Of a stretch of DNA of 64,000 nt, positions 11,640-23,530 are shown piece by piece. Source of the stretch: Lentinus brumalis (lineage: Eukaryota; Basidiomycota; Agaricomycetes; Polyporales; Polyporaceae); contig MARA01000034.1 in assembly GCA_001792895.1 (NCBI GenBank), forward strand, positions 186,001-250,000. Reading direction: 5' to 3'. A program made the position numbers and the translations under genes. The first letter of the stretch is position 1, and the number at the start of each line of letters is the position of its first letter. The notes below the pieces were generated by a model. That model searched no databases. It saw nothing but the letters and a program-made list of their open reading frames with translations, and had not been told where the DNA came from.

Positions 11640-13900
11640 GCGTGTCTTGCTCACCTTGTCTCCCACCCTGCCAGATGTTGCCCTCGCCCTCGTTACTCTT
11701 CCGCTTCGTCGCTGCGCCCACCACCGCTCGCCCGCCGCTGTAGGTCGTCGTGTCGAAGGTACGTACCTTGCGTCGCGCTCGTTCTGTGCGGGCATTTCGC
11801 TAACCGGTGTCCATGTTGCAGACGTCTTGTGCGGTTGAGCTGCGCGGCTCGGGCGAGGGCACATGGGCCAGGACGCGTTCGTTGAGGCAGAGGTACGTAC
11901 ACGACAGATGCCGCTGTAATTGCGCGTGAAGCTAATCTGTACCTAGGACCTTCGAGCTGTATGGCAAGGCGGCGGCAGGGCGTCATGGAATATAGGACGG
12001 GGGCTGCGAGGCGGTCAGTAGACGGCGGAGTAGTACGCATGTAGCACGCACCATAGAATGCAATACATGCCCCATGCATCCGTGCATGCCCTCACGCAGT
12101 CGTCGCGAGCGGGTCCCGGGCGGCCCAGCGTGTCGAGGCGGATTAGCGCAGAGGCGAGCGAGCGGGTGACAGGCCCTGAGACGAGAGAACGAGAGGACGC
12201 GAGAGCGGCGAGAGCCAAAGCAGTACCAACAAGCTGTCGACGAGGGCAGAGAGCGTAGCCAGCGCGCGTCCAGGCAGAGACGCGTCTGCAACGCGTGACG
12301 TCAGCGCGGGCCACCCCGCGATCGAGCCGGCTATGTAGTGGCTGCTTCCTGTACGCCATGCTCGACGTGTGTACTCGCCCGCTGCTGGCTTCACGCACCC
12401 CATCTAGCTAGCTCCTCAATCGCCTCGTCAACCTGCAGAGGTCGCCAACACCCAGCCCATCGAGCAAATCCATCCCGACAACCTCCCCGCGGCCGCGAAG
12501 GACCCCGACCATGTCGCCATCGCCCTCGAGACCCTCGTCAAGCAGTGGGCCGTGCTCTTCTCCACCGTCCCGCTACCCTCATATCTTCAGCATCCGATTA
12601 CAGCTCCCACTGAATATCGCAACGAACGGCCATTTCAGATAACAGGTGCCGCCAATGTCCTTGCACGTCCCGGTCATCCCGCCCACTCTCGATAATACGT
12701 CCTACGCGGGTCGGATCCGCAGGTCGCATCTTCGTCGTGGTCGAGGTGGCCTACGGTGAGCACCGAACCTCTCGTTCATGGCACCTGTGTGCCGGCTGAC
12801 GAGCGCGAGGCGTTAGCCGTCGCCGTCGCCCTTCAATAAAGTGCATGACGTCCGCTGGCACTGCGGACCCCGTGAGCGGCGGCAAAACTGAGCCTCTCAT
12901 CGCCCAATCGAGCAGCCAGTCCTGCCGTGCGTTGACGTTCAGAATATGCTAGACGGCCTAGATGCGCAGCGGCAAGTTGTGCGCGCACAGAAGTTCCACA
13001 TTTAGTCAGCACTATAATCTCGTCAGCCAAGAGAGCGGCGGGATCCAGAGATGACACTCGACATACCGCCCCCTGGCTCCTTCGATAGGCAGCTCGGACG
13101 ACGCTGCTGGCTCGGACGATTGCTGTATTTTGCATCCGGACGAGCTGTGCGTTGCACAGCATCGAGCAGAAGGATCTAGCTGCAGCTCAAGGACTCGCAC
13201 TCGCACTACGACCTCAGCACCCGCAGGAAGACGGACGGCTGAGCAGGTTTCGCCGTGCTGCACTCGTCGCACTATCCATGCAATGGAAGACGATGACTTG
13301 CGGTGATGCGACATCGGTCTGCAGCAAGACTTGCGCTCGCGCTGGTGCACACGGATGGGGTATACTCCTGATCGACGACCTCACGCCTTCGCTCTCACCC
13401 GCCGCTGCCTCGGTCTTCGAACCGTCACAGCGGCCTTCGACGAGGGACAATTGCCGCGGCCATCACCTCGACCTCGATGGGTCGTCGAGCACCCTGGCGA
13501 CGCAGCAAACCCGAGCCGTCCTGCTTTTCGAGCTGCAGTGGTGTCCAGGTGAGGCGAGAGGCAAGAAGGGGAGGGCTGGAGCTGCGGCTGGCGCAGGGCG
13601 GGCGGGAGGTGCATACGTACACGCGTTGTAACTTGTCAGTCCAGTACCGGCACGACAGTGAGACGGCTGTATCAAATGGGATGCCACTACATAGCTCGAA
13701 GAAACGAAGACACACGTTCAATACGTACCGCACTATCTATTCCGGTCTTCCCAGTGCAAATTTGTCTTGGAGTCGCACTGAGTCGAGCAACGAGCGGTCA
13801 CGCTTCGTGAATGCCCGTCAGGCATCAGTGGGCGACGGAGGTTGACGGAGATGCCAGACAACTGCGAGCGTCGTGATGTAGATGGTGATGTGCACTGCAG
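11640..13900 (+). pseudogene. Gene P body, unit 2: conserved gene of unknown family
   Basis: Introns as in units 1 and 4: GTACGTACC..TTGCAG ending at about 11820, and GTACGTACAC..CCTAG ending at about 11947. The exon from about 11821 joins in phase to the next (..TFELYGKAAAGRHGI, then a stop). A long open exon at about 12420-12640 reads ..PIEQIHPDNLPAAAKDPDHV.. and ..LVKQWAVLFSTVPLPSYL.., then differs from unit 4 after a deletion of about 20 bp. Further blocks: ..MSLHVPVIPPTLDNTSY.. (about 12650-12710) and ..GWGILLIDDLTPSL.. (within a 159-codon frame, 13152-13631). The frame shifts make this copy doubtful. No known domain. Confidence 0.45.
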
Positions 13901-14099
13901 TGTCTGATGAGCGACGTCGATACTGCATGTGCTACGTAAATGTACGGCGAAGCGAGCGAGGGATGTAGGGAGATAAAGGACGGTAGGCCGGAGACTCGGG
14001 GGACATAGTACAAGTGGGGGAGACGGCCGGCATCTCAAGCATGAAGATAGTACTGCCGCTCGTTGGAGCGGCGAATTGAGGGCTTTTATGTGTGGGTTA

Positions 14100-16076
14100 T
14101 CAAAGGGTGTCTATGTGGCGAGAAACGAGCAGACGATGTTGCATATAACCTCGGGGCGAAGCGACAACATTGGACGAGACAATGCAAGCAATGGTGAAGG
14201 TAGGAAGAGAGCCAGGGGAACACGACCAAAGGAGAGACATGGTTAGAGGACATTGAACGTCGAGACGGAGTAGATGCGGGTCTTGATCATGTTCTGCGTG
14301 CGTCCTCGGAGAGATGATGAGCTTTTGAGGCTTCGTGTATGTCTGCGGCAAGTTGGCTACGCAAGCTGATTAGTCAATGTCGCTTGTTAGGAGCTACATA
14401 TGATCCATACCTGATAATAGCGCTTCCACATCTGTCTTACGCGCAGCAGTATTCCTCGAGAGGCGAGAAATTTCTTCACAGCGTCTTGCGTTGAGTGGCG
14501 GCGGCGGTCGCGTGCTTCCGCCATGGCTTGCAAGCGGTCGGCGTAGTCCTGCGGAGTTAGATCGTGATCTCTCCATCGATCTTCTGGGTTCTCTGTGGAT
14601 ATCGAAAATAGTCAGCTTCGTGAACAATTCTCTGAACAGAGCCCTGTCACATATAAATGTCATACTTACTGATATGAGTTGGAAAGACGTAGAGCCTCTT
14701 CCACCTCGAGAGTGTCGGGAAGCATTCAGCGACAGCTTCCTGCCACCAATCCTCCCATTCGAGCCGATCTCCGATGTCCTGCACAACAAGGCCTGCCCTG
14801 CAAGGATCGCTTTCAGAGCGATTGTCGGTGTCCCCACTGGTCTGGTCCTTAAGGTCGCTTTCAGCAGTTTCCTTCCAACATATCACTGCTTCTAGGACGG
14901 GGCCAATGGTACGGAGGAACGCAATATAGTCTTCTCGTTTGAAATTACTTCTCCACTCCGGTACAAGGTAAAGGTATCGTTGTGTGGGCGATAGGTTGCC
15001 AACTACATCGTCGCTTGAGGCCATCCATGAGACAAGCGTGTCCCGGAGAGACTCGAGTGTTTGGTCTGGCCGATGAAACGGTGCCATGAGACAAACTAGA
15101 CGATCCAAGCAGGGGAACGAGCGGAGATTCAGAGCAACTGAGGGTGCTTCCTGCTCACCACCTAATCACGAGAACGAATAGTGAGATGTATATCTGGTTG
15201 GACAACCTAAAATAACTCACGAGGATGCTCTATTCGCACAGCAGGGGGATCGTGAGGGAACTTGATCCACAGCGTTTGCAGCGAGGGGCCAAGCGCAGAC
15301 AGCAATCTCTGCCTGCCCTGCTCGTCCATGTCGTAGCACTTTGATGCGAGTCAATACACGCCTGTGCCGTGTTTGATCCGGAGACATACCGTGAGGATCT
15401 CGAGGTTTGGCAGGAACATCTTCCGAGAGTCGTGGGAGCTGCGCTTTGCCATACAGACTGGCTCCAGGCCGAGGACAGCCCAGGAAACGCGACCACACCA
15501 CAGTGTATTCAGGTTGGGAAGCAGACTGAGAAAGCGGGCGAAGTCCCCGAACGACGGGAACCTCACATCCGTAAAGCTTAGTGTGCCGATATGCGTGATG
15601 GACGTCAACAGGGACGGGAAGTATAGGTGGAAGGGCAGGCAAGGGAGCTCCTTCTCGCCCTTAGGGAGTGGGTTTGCAGCCTTCTCGACATCGTGAAACC
15701 CATGGATGTATAGTTCAGCCAAGTTGGTGAGCCTCCCTCGTAGCGCCGTGAGGAACAACACAGCAGGACTGTATGGCACATGCAGATGTCCTCGCAATTC
15801 GAGTGTACGCACGTAAGTTCCGAGCTCGGGCGATGCGTCGAGGAGCTCTGCAAAGCGATAGAGCGTGTCCTTGTCTCGAAGGAGGACGAACTCGAAGAGA
15901 ACCCTCTGGGCGCGTGGACGCCATGCGCGGCAGACGAGTGCGCAGCGGTAAAGTGTAGCCAAAGACGTTGAGACGAAGCTGTAAGAGTCGTCGTACACCT
16001 CTTCGATGACGCGCTCGCAGACCTCGATTGGGAGTCGTGGCTCGGCTTTGACCGGAGACGGAAGGGCGTCAGTCAT
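14100..16076 (-). CDS. F-box domain protein, copy 2 (intact)
   Basis: Five exons on minus: 16076-15390 (687 nt), 15338-15221 (118), 15161-14670 (492), 14592-14411 (182), 14342-14100 (243). Together they give 573 aa with no stop. All donors are GTATGT, GTGAGT or GTAAGT, and the acceptors end in AG. The F-box-like domain is at about residues 14-60 (LPIEVCERVIEEVY..CALVCRAWRP). Conserved middle blocks include ..DQTLESLRDTLVSWMASSDD.. and ..FPTLSRWKRLYVFPTH... A basic stretch near ..LTPQDYADRLQAM.. precedes a C-terminus rich in Ser, Leu and His. Likely a substrate receptor of an SCF ubiquitin ligase; the substrate is unknown. The start was chosen at the MTD methionine shared by copies 1-3 and 5. 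An upstream in-frame methionine at 16181 is not conserved. Confidence 0.85.
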
Positions 16077-16599
16077 GTCGTGAGCGCAGAGGCGTGAGCA
16101 GAGGACAGAATCGAGTGCGGATGCGCAGGAGGAGAAGGGGATCAAGGACTGGGAGGACATGTATAGCGGTGAGAGGCGCACGCGTCCTGGGATGGCGGTA
16201 CGTACCCGTGTATGACACGAGGTCCGTGAACTTTAACTTTCACATGACATGTTGCACATATGCGCATGCTCTCGCAGGCCGCTGCTTGTACCCGTTGCTG
16301 CATGCCCTCAGTACTCGGGCGTGCAGTGTGACCGTCTTCATAAGGAGCGCAGTAGAAGTGGCTGCACGCCAGCGTTCACACGGCACACGGTGAATGGGTA
16401 CTCATTATAAACTCAGGCTGTACGCGGACAGCCGTGGCTGTATGCTATCGAAGTGCACAGGACAGCGGCGGTGCATATGGTCGCATCGACAGCGAGAGTC
16501 GCAGGAGTCGCATCGTGTCGTGCCTAAAGAACAGACTGAGTGGACTCGAAGACTTCGAACCACCTGCAGACATGAATTGAGTTCCAGAAGATGGCGGTC

Positions 16600-18483
16600 G
16601 TCTCGCTGATGGCGAAGTGCCTACGCGGTCTACGCCGTCATGGTCGAACAGGTCTAAACCCAAGGCTCCTATCCTGCGGTGACTGTCAGGGTGGGATCAT
16701 ACAGGCAACAAAAAGCACGTACCGACGCAGACGACCATGCGCAGCCAGCTCGCGTTGCTGTAGATCGCTGAGCGGCCGGGCGAGAATTGACACCCTTCGG
16801 GCGCGGACCTCACAGATCTTGCTGTTGAAATCTTCAGCGAGGGCATCCTGGCCCAGCTCGTCCAAGATGACTTGACAGAGAGATACACGACGGCGTGATC
16901 GCTGGAAGGGCTATGCTGGACGAGGATGAACGGCGTGGGTCCAGACGTGTGATCGGAACCGGTCACTTGACCCTCTCGTCCTGGGACAGAGCAGTTTGTT
17001 GGGCGCCGCAATATGTACGATACAGATGGCTGTTGTATGATTGTATGCAGGGTCTTCCTCGATCTTGCAGTTCTCGCGGCAGCGCGTCTCCAGCTTCTGA
17101 ATGAGAGTCGCCGTGACTTCGATAACACAGCTCTGCCCAAGACTTGAGCGATCCGCGGACAGTGTCGAGCCAGTTGCACAGACTGATGTGGCGCCCGCGT
17201 CGTTGGCTTGGACATCAGCGCAGTCCCCTCCTCCGCACCGTTTCCTGAACCTCCGTCTTCATTAGTCTGCGGACGTCTACCGGGCGGTTTAAACTCCATC
17301 GCGAGCGGGCGAGGATCAGCAGGGGAGAGTTCAAAATTCGACGCAGCAGCACGAAACACAAAATCCCAGCGTCAGAGACACATACGTGAGGAGGACATCG
17401 GGTTATGACACGCTCTAGTGCACGGTCGATATGGCGGACGGCGACACGTACAGCCCGGTGCGCTGTCGCTGTGGCCCGTCGAGCGCGGGGTTCGCCAGCC
17501 TGGGGGACAGTTTGAGCCGACCGCTGAGTTGGTAACGCGTAGTCGACGAAACCGTGTCCGCGCCAGCAAGTGGCCGGAAGCAGGGAAGGGAGGTCGCGGT
17601 CGTGCTATTCAGCCAGTGATGGCCGCTCCTCGAGCACGCCGCGGAGCTGCGTCTCGTACCTCGTCAAGTCGAAGGTATCCAGATTGTACAGTGAGGTGGG
17701 TTTACGGAAGCCGGTCAGCGAATTAGGTCGTTTCAGATAGTCGATGAAGAGGACGTACCTCCATGCCTGCCCGGTGCACTGTACTCCATACCCATCCTCC
17801 TCCTCGACGTCATCCATCGTCCACGGGTCGAATATCGCCTGAAAATAGGTACGAGGGTATTGCAACTCCTCAAAGTGAGATCCACACGGGCTCCTGTAAC
17901 CTTGAGATGAGAGGACAGTGGGACAACGAAATGGTCGCGGAGAGGGAATTAGCATGAGCGACGAAACAGTAATACATGCATCCTGGCATACCTATAATCC
18001 CTCAGTGGCTGTCTTCCTCCATCGCTAGTACGAGTCGCAGCCGCGGCCTACACAAAGCACGAGTAGAGGGTGCAGCCGAGCGAGGGATGACTAGGAGATT
18101 AATGAGTCCGCGGCAGATGAAGATAGTCAAACGAATGCTTACCGTACTCAAGCGAGCAAGATCCGCACTGCAGCACGCCTGACATTGAGGAGTAACCCGG
18201 CCCATGTTTGCTACTTGCAAGGATCCTCGTCTCCACACTGCCCTGGTAGAGACGTGAGGACGCTGGGTTTGAGGAGCGGCAGAAGGTGCGCCACAACGGT
18301 AGAGAGACGGCCTGACGGGACCCCATACAGCACAAGATATTCAAGCGCAAGTTCGGAAGACGAGGACCGTAGACAGGGTGTTGAAGACGAGGACGTCGAG
18401 GTTGATGGTGAGCCGCCGAGGGCGACAGCGAGCTCACAGGTCCATAGAGATTAGATTAGATTTCAGTCGGTGATCTCGGCCAT
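16600..18483 (-). pseudogene. Gene N, unit 2 (pseudogene)
   Basis: The conserved start (ATG at 18483) reads MAEITD and then TGA, so this copy is dead at codon 7. The conserved second exon survives (about 17900-17763, ..HFEELQYPRTYFQAIF..) with its GTACGTCC donor. A DNA transposon is inserted directly upstream of the ATG, and its 9 bp target includes the start codon complement (CTCGGCCAT). Further 3' blocks (17360-16697) match other units only in pieces. Function unknown. Confidence 0.55.
18475..18483. repeat. 9 bp target-site duplication, left (CTCGGCCAT)
   Basis: Identical to 19122-19130 on the other side of the 638 bp transposon. Single copy at the homologous site in other units. Confidence 0.8.
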
Positions 18484-19121
18484 GCAAGGGGGTATAATGT
18501 CACCGGCGATGAGACATCGGTCATTTGGAATTGGTATACGGTCAGAATTATCTGAGGCAACAGTCCGACCGGCTACAACGAATCAGTCAAAGTCGTATGA
18601 GGAAACGGTCTAGCATCTGTGGCATTCCGGTCCGCTTACGACGAGATTTCTGTCCGCTAAAAATGAGATTTTGGTCACTCACTTTTCAAGAAACCATACT
18701 TCTACCCCTCCGTTCTCCACAAATGTTTTACCAATGCGTAGCTACTCCTCTAGTGGTTATGAGAAAATTGTCGCCGAGGTAGTCCGGTATGCATAACGCA
18801 AATGACAAGGCAGACAGTGGTAGCTGTCGGAAGCGGGATGGTTGCCATAAAGGGCAAGAGCGGGAAAGAAAGCGCCGGGGAGACGGAAGCGCGAGCAGGC
18901 AAGCGCCAGAGAGTGGGGGGATATCTCTTCGTCATTTCAAGGAGAAAGAAGAGGAGGACATACACGAGAGTAATTTTCCTGTGACAGTAGAGGTTATGCC
19001 AGTATACAAACCAAAAATCAGCGCGAACGAATGAGTGGAAGGGGGTTTCGCAAAAGGTGATGACCGATGCTTCATCTCCGTTGACCAGATTGCTATCTCC
19101 TGTGACATTAACCCGTTTTGC
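18484..19121. mobile_element. Non-autonomous Mutator-like DNA transposon (638 bp)
   Basis: Flanked by perfect 9 bp direct repeats CTCGGCCAT (18475-18483 and 19122-19130). The site in other units (e.g. 53254-53263) has a single copy. Ends are imperfect inverted repeats: left GCAAGGGGGTATAATGTCAC, right (complement) GCAAAACGGGTTAATGTCAC, continuing with a further GG-GAT match. Subterminal copies of a GGTC/GTCC motif follow. It is more A/T-rich than its surroundings and has no transposase frame. The longest frame, 128 codons on minus at 18750-19136, runs past the end and is likely chance. The 9 bp duplication suggests the MULE superfamily (8-11 bp); family assignment is inference. Confidence 0.8.
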
Positions 19122-19130
19122 CTCGGCCAT
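19122..19130. repeat. 9 bp target-site duplication, right (CTCGGCCAT)
   Basis: Right-hand copy of the duplication flanking the 638 bp transposon. Confidence 0.8.
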
Positions 19131-19859
19131 TCGCATCCTCCGGTGCCTTCAGGCTTCATCCTTGTTCCCGAGCCCTGTCTCAACGTCTGTCTGGAAGTCT
19201 ACTCGAAGCAGCCTCTCAATGACCCTCTTGCATCCCACCTACGATGCGTCGGCTGTCACTCTTCCACCGCTGGATCCCGGGCTCGAGCAATCCTGCAAAC
19301 TTCTCCTACGCTAGTACTCGAGGATATGCTGAGTGTGCTGAGGACTTTGTATCATGTAGAAGACAAAGTAAGTCATACACACATGCTACGTGAACCTCTG
19401 TGTCCCTGCTCGTCTTTGCAATCGTCTGCGATTCAACTAATACAAGACCATACTCAATATCTCCATGCTGGTCCGGCTTGAAGCTTCTCCTCCCAACGCA
19501 GCAAGTCAGGCAATACGCAACTCGTCACACGCGACACCGTACCTCCCGTGTCGTTATGCCGTAGGTGAGGCGGGCAGCAACTACGACAGAGGATGTCTGC
19601 AAGTACTGACTCCTACCTTCGAACCAGCCAGCTTGGGTACTCCCCGAAAACATGAGCTACCGCCTCGGAGAGCCGACTGCATGCCAAAAAACTCGAAACA
19701 GCTAGGACACAAAATCCCGAGTCGCGACTCACCGCGCGAGATCCGGTAGACCGTGACGGCCTGGAGCGGCGCACACTCGTACCGAAGGCTGCTTGAGACG
19801 AGATCAACCGCTAGACCCTCATCATCCAAGATCAATCACACCGTCTCCGTCTCTCGTGG

Positions 19860-20077
19860 GTTGCTGTGTTGTACACGTCGTAGTAGACGACCGCAGGCCA
19901 ACATCGGGATGTCTATCTAACGAGCACGACGCCGTCGTACGCATCCACTCGCACCCCGGATTGGCCCAGCGCGGAGGCCACACTGGTTCCTTCGACTTTG
20001 CGGTGCTGGTCCAGGAGCTGAACGCCCTCGCGGACACTACGCAGCCGGCGAGACGATCTCGCTCAAGGTATGTATCT
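19860..20077 (+). other. Conserved exon, B front, unit 3 (GGHTGSFDFAVLVQE)
   Basis: A frame reading ..DDRRPTSGC..NEHDAVVRI..GGHTGSFDFAVLVQELNAL.. is conserved with 54040-54227 of unit 5, where both peptide and frame are kept. It ends at an AAG followed by GTATGT(C)TTT or GTATATATCTTTGG, a plausible donor. It is related to the shorter VFVQEM exons at 100-230 and 23990-24110. No family recognised. Conservation of frame between two diverged units supports past or present coding. Confidence 0.5.
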
Positions 20078-20149
20078 TTTTCACATCGCATCGACGTCTA
20101 TCAGACCAAATCTGTACAGTCTCTCGCAGACTCTGCCCGACGATCGACG

Positions 20150-20683
20150 CCGATAACCGTGCGCCTCATGCGGTCATTCTCAGCGACCTCGCTCGCCCTC
20201 ACCGCCCCCTGCCTCTGCTGTACTAGTACAGTTGCTCCGACTAGCCCAGCTCCTCCGCCCGTAGGAGCAGTACCGCGTTCCCGCAGACGAAACACAACTG
20301 CCTCGAGCTTCAGGAAGTTATCAGAGCGTTGAGCAATGGTCGACGAGCAGACCCCGTTGGCCCTGCTCGGCATCCGAGGACACAGCGCTCGACCGCGGAT
20401 GGTCGCACCATACACCTCATCCGTCGCCCGGATGTGGGAGTTCCGCAGAAATCCTGGTGCCGCACGGTCGCCCTCAGCACAACGTCGCGACTTCCTCGCC
20501 GCGCAGATGACGGGTGACCGGGACATCTCGCGCAGAGGATGGTCTGGCTTGGGATGGGGTGCTGCTGTTGCGCCGCGAAGTTGGAGGAAGCGTTTACGAG
20601 ATTCGAGGGTGCGGGGTGGAGGCACGACGTCGGAGCGGCGATCACAGGGACGGAGTACTAGTACTGTCTATGGTATGAGATGA
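20150..20683 (+). other. Conserved block, B front, unit 3 (LLGIRGH)
   Basis: Two consecutive frames resemble 54405-54761 of unit 5: ..VRLMRSFSATSLALTAP.. (against ..VRLMGSFSDTSLALIAP..) and ..DEQTPLALLGIRGHSARPRM.., which is nearly identical to unit 5. In unit 5 they form one 118-codon frame; here a TGA at about 20331 separates them. A distant counterpart in A fronts may be ..HFLNIRARELRLA.. (about 43965-44000). Function unknown; probably part of gene P or a degenerate paralogue. Confidence 0.4.
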
Positions 20684-20796
20684 CATGAGTGTTGTCCTTA
20701 GTTTTGCCTGGCGGTGTGGCCTGGAGGTTCGACGCTGAGCACGGCGCACCGCCAGTGAGTGAGCAGACCCCGGTCCTTGTGGTATCCGATAGGACT

Positions 20797-22580
20797 CTAC
20801 CGAGTGTATGTTGTGTCGGAGATAATGAGATGGGGTTCAAGCCTCATCGTGACGCCTGTCTTGGGGTCATCCTCGCTCAGGTACGGCCCGATGACGGCTA
20901 GGATGTGATGGTATGGAGAGATCGGTTGAGCACTGATAGAATGTCCCTGCAGTACCGCCGCAGCGGTGCGTAGTACTGGGTAGACGTGTACATCTGAAGA
21001 GGAACAGCTTGAGCGGGCCGTCCTGGACTGCATCGGCGCGATGCGCTGGTGATACACGTTGACCCAAGCTGATCGTCTGCCAGCATGTTGACGGCGACGG
21101 CGTAGCCACAGGAAAGAGTGATCGGAGGCAGCGAACATGCCGCAGGACCTGCAAGCAGTGCGCATCTCGCGGATGTTCATTGAAGTCCGTGGCGGGCCCA
21201 GCGGTGGAGATGAATCCGATGCGCGTCTCCTTATATGCCTCTTCTCCCTGGTGCCGTACTCATTTGAAAGTGACTGACAGCGACGAGGAGCTCCTAGCTT
21301 GCGTGTCGTACGTACTCGACGCCAGTCCGAGGAAGAGCGGTGCGACGGCGTCCTGAATTTGGATCGACGAGCGTGACGGCGGCTGCGCTGATGACCACAG
21401 ATGCCTACAGTGATCGGGATAGCAGTCTCCTGCGTCTCGGGCGTGCGGTCGCTCAGAAGCGGGTCTACTCTCTGTATGCTGACCTCTAGAGTGTAGTCGA
21501 CAGGCGGGCGACGTTGATGGGGGAGTTGGAGTCGACGCAGGAGTAGGAGTCCCGGGCGCGAGCGGCCGTAGGAATGCGCACAAGAGGGGGGAACGAGAGC
21601 GTGATATGACCGAGTGCGGCACAGAGATGGCAGAGCAGAGACTAGCACGTACGACGTGTGTGCCGTCCCGATGCAGCGGGCGTGTGTGGACGCATGGACT
21701 TTGAGCACAGCGTGAGCCAACCACTAGGTTTGTGTTGCGCAAGCACAGTCGCGGCTGCATCCGAGAGAACTGGCGACGGTGGTAGGCAGAAGGGAAATGA
21801 GGGCTGTTCGGCGAACGATGCACGCGCTTCGAGTACGTTGCCCACTCTGCATCTTCGCGTAAAACCGGAGCTAGTAAGCGAGTGTGCTGCAGCCGGTCGA
21901 CCATGCGGACGTACCTGCATGCTGCGATGACTTCACCAACCTCGTTCCGAGTCGGCGCAATCTTGAGTCCATGAAGCGTCACACCTTCGCGCACAGTTGG
22001 GCCCCAGACGAGATTTCGAAATCGGCCTGACAGCGGGGACGAAGCGGCAGATACAGAGAGGGAATGGTCGGGGCTGGATTCAGTAAGTATGACTGATGAG
22101 TCAACAAGACAGGGATATGGGCTTACCTATACTACCCTGGGGCCGTCACCCTGTACTCAGTACCAGTGGCAGTCCTAGCAAGCAGACGCATGTCGTCCAC
22201 CCAGTACGACTATTAGGACCAGCGCCGCTTGTGAGTGTTCTCTAGCAGCTCACGCGCTCCATTGCGAAAGACTGAAGTGCGAAGACTGAGACAGATGGGG
22301 TGCAGATGTGAGGGTTCAGAGTTCCAAGGAGCAAGTGGAGAGCACAGGGCGCAAGCGCAGCCCCGGCCCGGAGAGCAAGCAGGAGGACTCGTTGTCGCGT
22401 GCAGAGACTTGTAGAATGGCAGGCTATAGCAGACGCGGCACAGTCGGGAAAGCTCGGTCTCAAAGACGGTCGAGGGTACGGAACCAGTGCAGAGGCCATC
22501 GCAAGCAGAACGAGAGGAGCACTTCGACGACGTCAGAAGGCGCGCAGAGATAAGATAAGATAATGTCCTCCGCTGCAAGT
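20797..22580 (-). other. B-front minus-strand region, unit 3 (gene N-like, unresolved)
   Basis: Several overlapping long frames lie here (21720-20797, 307 codons; 21994-21260, 244 codons; 22578-22213, 121 codons), but they use different frames from the matching frames in unit 5 (55114-54491, 55446-55111, 57174-56545). Shared pieces include MNIREMR..CRSCGM..ASDHS (21182 and 55446) and a first-exon-like block with the triple GATA motif (22549-22562). Alignment with gene N is visible at DNA level around 21700-21900 against 27900-28120. This is likely a diverged, decayed second copy of gene N. No domain recognised. Confidence 0.35.
22549..22562. promoter_or_regulatory. Triple GATA motif, B front unit 3
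   Basis: GATAAGATAAGATA in the 5' part of a gene N-like minus-strand block, matching the motif in every unit. Possible GATA-factor cluster; it may simply be inherited coding sequence. Confidence 0.3.
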
Positions 22581-22599
22581 GCTCGTGTATCCGTCTCTC

Positions 22600-23020
22600 C
22601 TCGGCGACGGCTGCGTCTACAACTGCGGAGTCCTCACAACGCCCGGTCTGCTCTGACTTACCTATCCATCTTCGCCGTTGCTCGGCTCACACGCTCCCCA
22701 CCCTCCACGCATCATCAGCACCGGGCACGCTCTCGGTGTCAGCTCGCCATTGCGGATTGAACACGGACGCGGCCTTGACGGAGGTGTAGGACGCGGGCGG
22801 GTCACTGTAGTAGCAAGATGGCGAAAGGTCTCCAATTCGTCTCTCCCGTGCCCTTCTTGACCGCCCCCCTGCTGCGTATTTCCTTCGATCCATTCGTTTT
22901 CCATACTGTGCGTTCAGACTCTCTGCTCCACCCAAGGTCTCGACACGCGGCCATTCTGAACTCGACCAATGCTCTGGCTGCATTCAAGTTCACACACAGA
23001 CCGTCGTACTATGTCACAAA
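22600..23020. other. Intergenic spacer, unit 3
   Basis: Between the divergent gene N-like block and the gene P paralogue. It matches 57090-57530 of unit 5 patchily (CTCCGTCAAGGCCGCGTCCG-like stretch on minus, then CAAGATGGCGA-type sequence on plus). An ATG at 22818 opens a 208-codon plus frame whose counterpart in unit 5 is short, so I do not call it a gene. Confidence 0.3.
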
Positions 23021-23029
23021 GTTGAGTTG

Positions 23030-23530
23030 CTGTTCTTCCCTCCGACTACTGACTTCGATTGCATGTACGTTCTCAGTGCAATCGCATGCAGGTCGGCCCC
23101 ACCGACCCATGTCCGATCCCGCCACGCTGGGTCTACGCAAATCTACCCGGTCGCGTCAATACTCGTACACGTTTTGTGGTCATGCCTCTCTGGATGGGCT
23201 AGTCCAAACTGCGCAAGCCAGATCCATGCAGGGCTCCTCGATCCGCTCCAATCACTTCACGATGCCCGCAGCGCCACTGCACACTTGCTGCCCACCCCAA
23301 GCACGACCCGATCCTTCGACATATCGCTCTGGGAGGCGTCGTCCCGCCGGACGCTCGGACTGCAGCTCGAACGAGCCCCCGGTCGCCATCGCACCTCTCT
23401 TCCGCGGGACTCGCGTGACCGCTGCCGGGCACGAGCGCGAGTGAGCCGTGAACGCGGTGCTGGTGGTCGCAGCCTCCGTTCTTCAGTGCAGGTACGCCGT
23501 CGGCCACAGCTAGGGCCCTCCGCGGGACAG
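23030..23530 (+). pseudogene. Gene P paralogue (B type), unit 3, truncated
   Basis: DNA-level match to 57540-58030 of unit 5 and a weaker match to gene P of A units around 47050-47260. For instance, ..GTGAACGCGGTGCTGG.. follows a CTGACGAGCG-like stretch in each. It stops abruptly at about 23530, where the sequence jumps to a copy of an A-unit start. The 3' half found in unit 5 (..SQVIQELQTARMRD.. and ..ADENMEQALIHDSDN..) is missing. A broken copy of an unknown gene. Confidence 0.45.

Larger units (their letters stand above)
9311..19210. repeat. Tandem ~10 kb unit 2 (subfamily A front)
   Basis: Second copy of the array. It begins at the CCGCCATATCATCCCA landmark. Order: head segment with an internal inversion (9780-11580), gene P body (11640-13900), F-box copy 2 (14100-16076), gene N (16600-18483). 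It ends after a 638 bp transposon (18484-19121). The right limit is approximate, because the next unit starts with the diverged B front. Confidence 0.8.

Noticed and set aside
20797..21994. 307- and 244-codon minus frames in the B front as genes
   Set aside because: They overlap each other in different frames, and unit 5 conserves neither in full.
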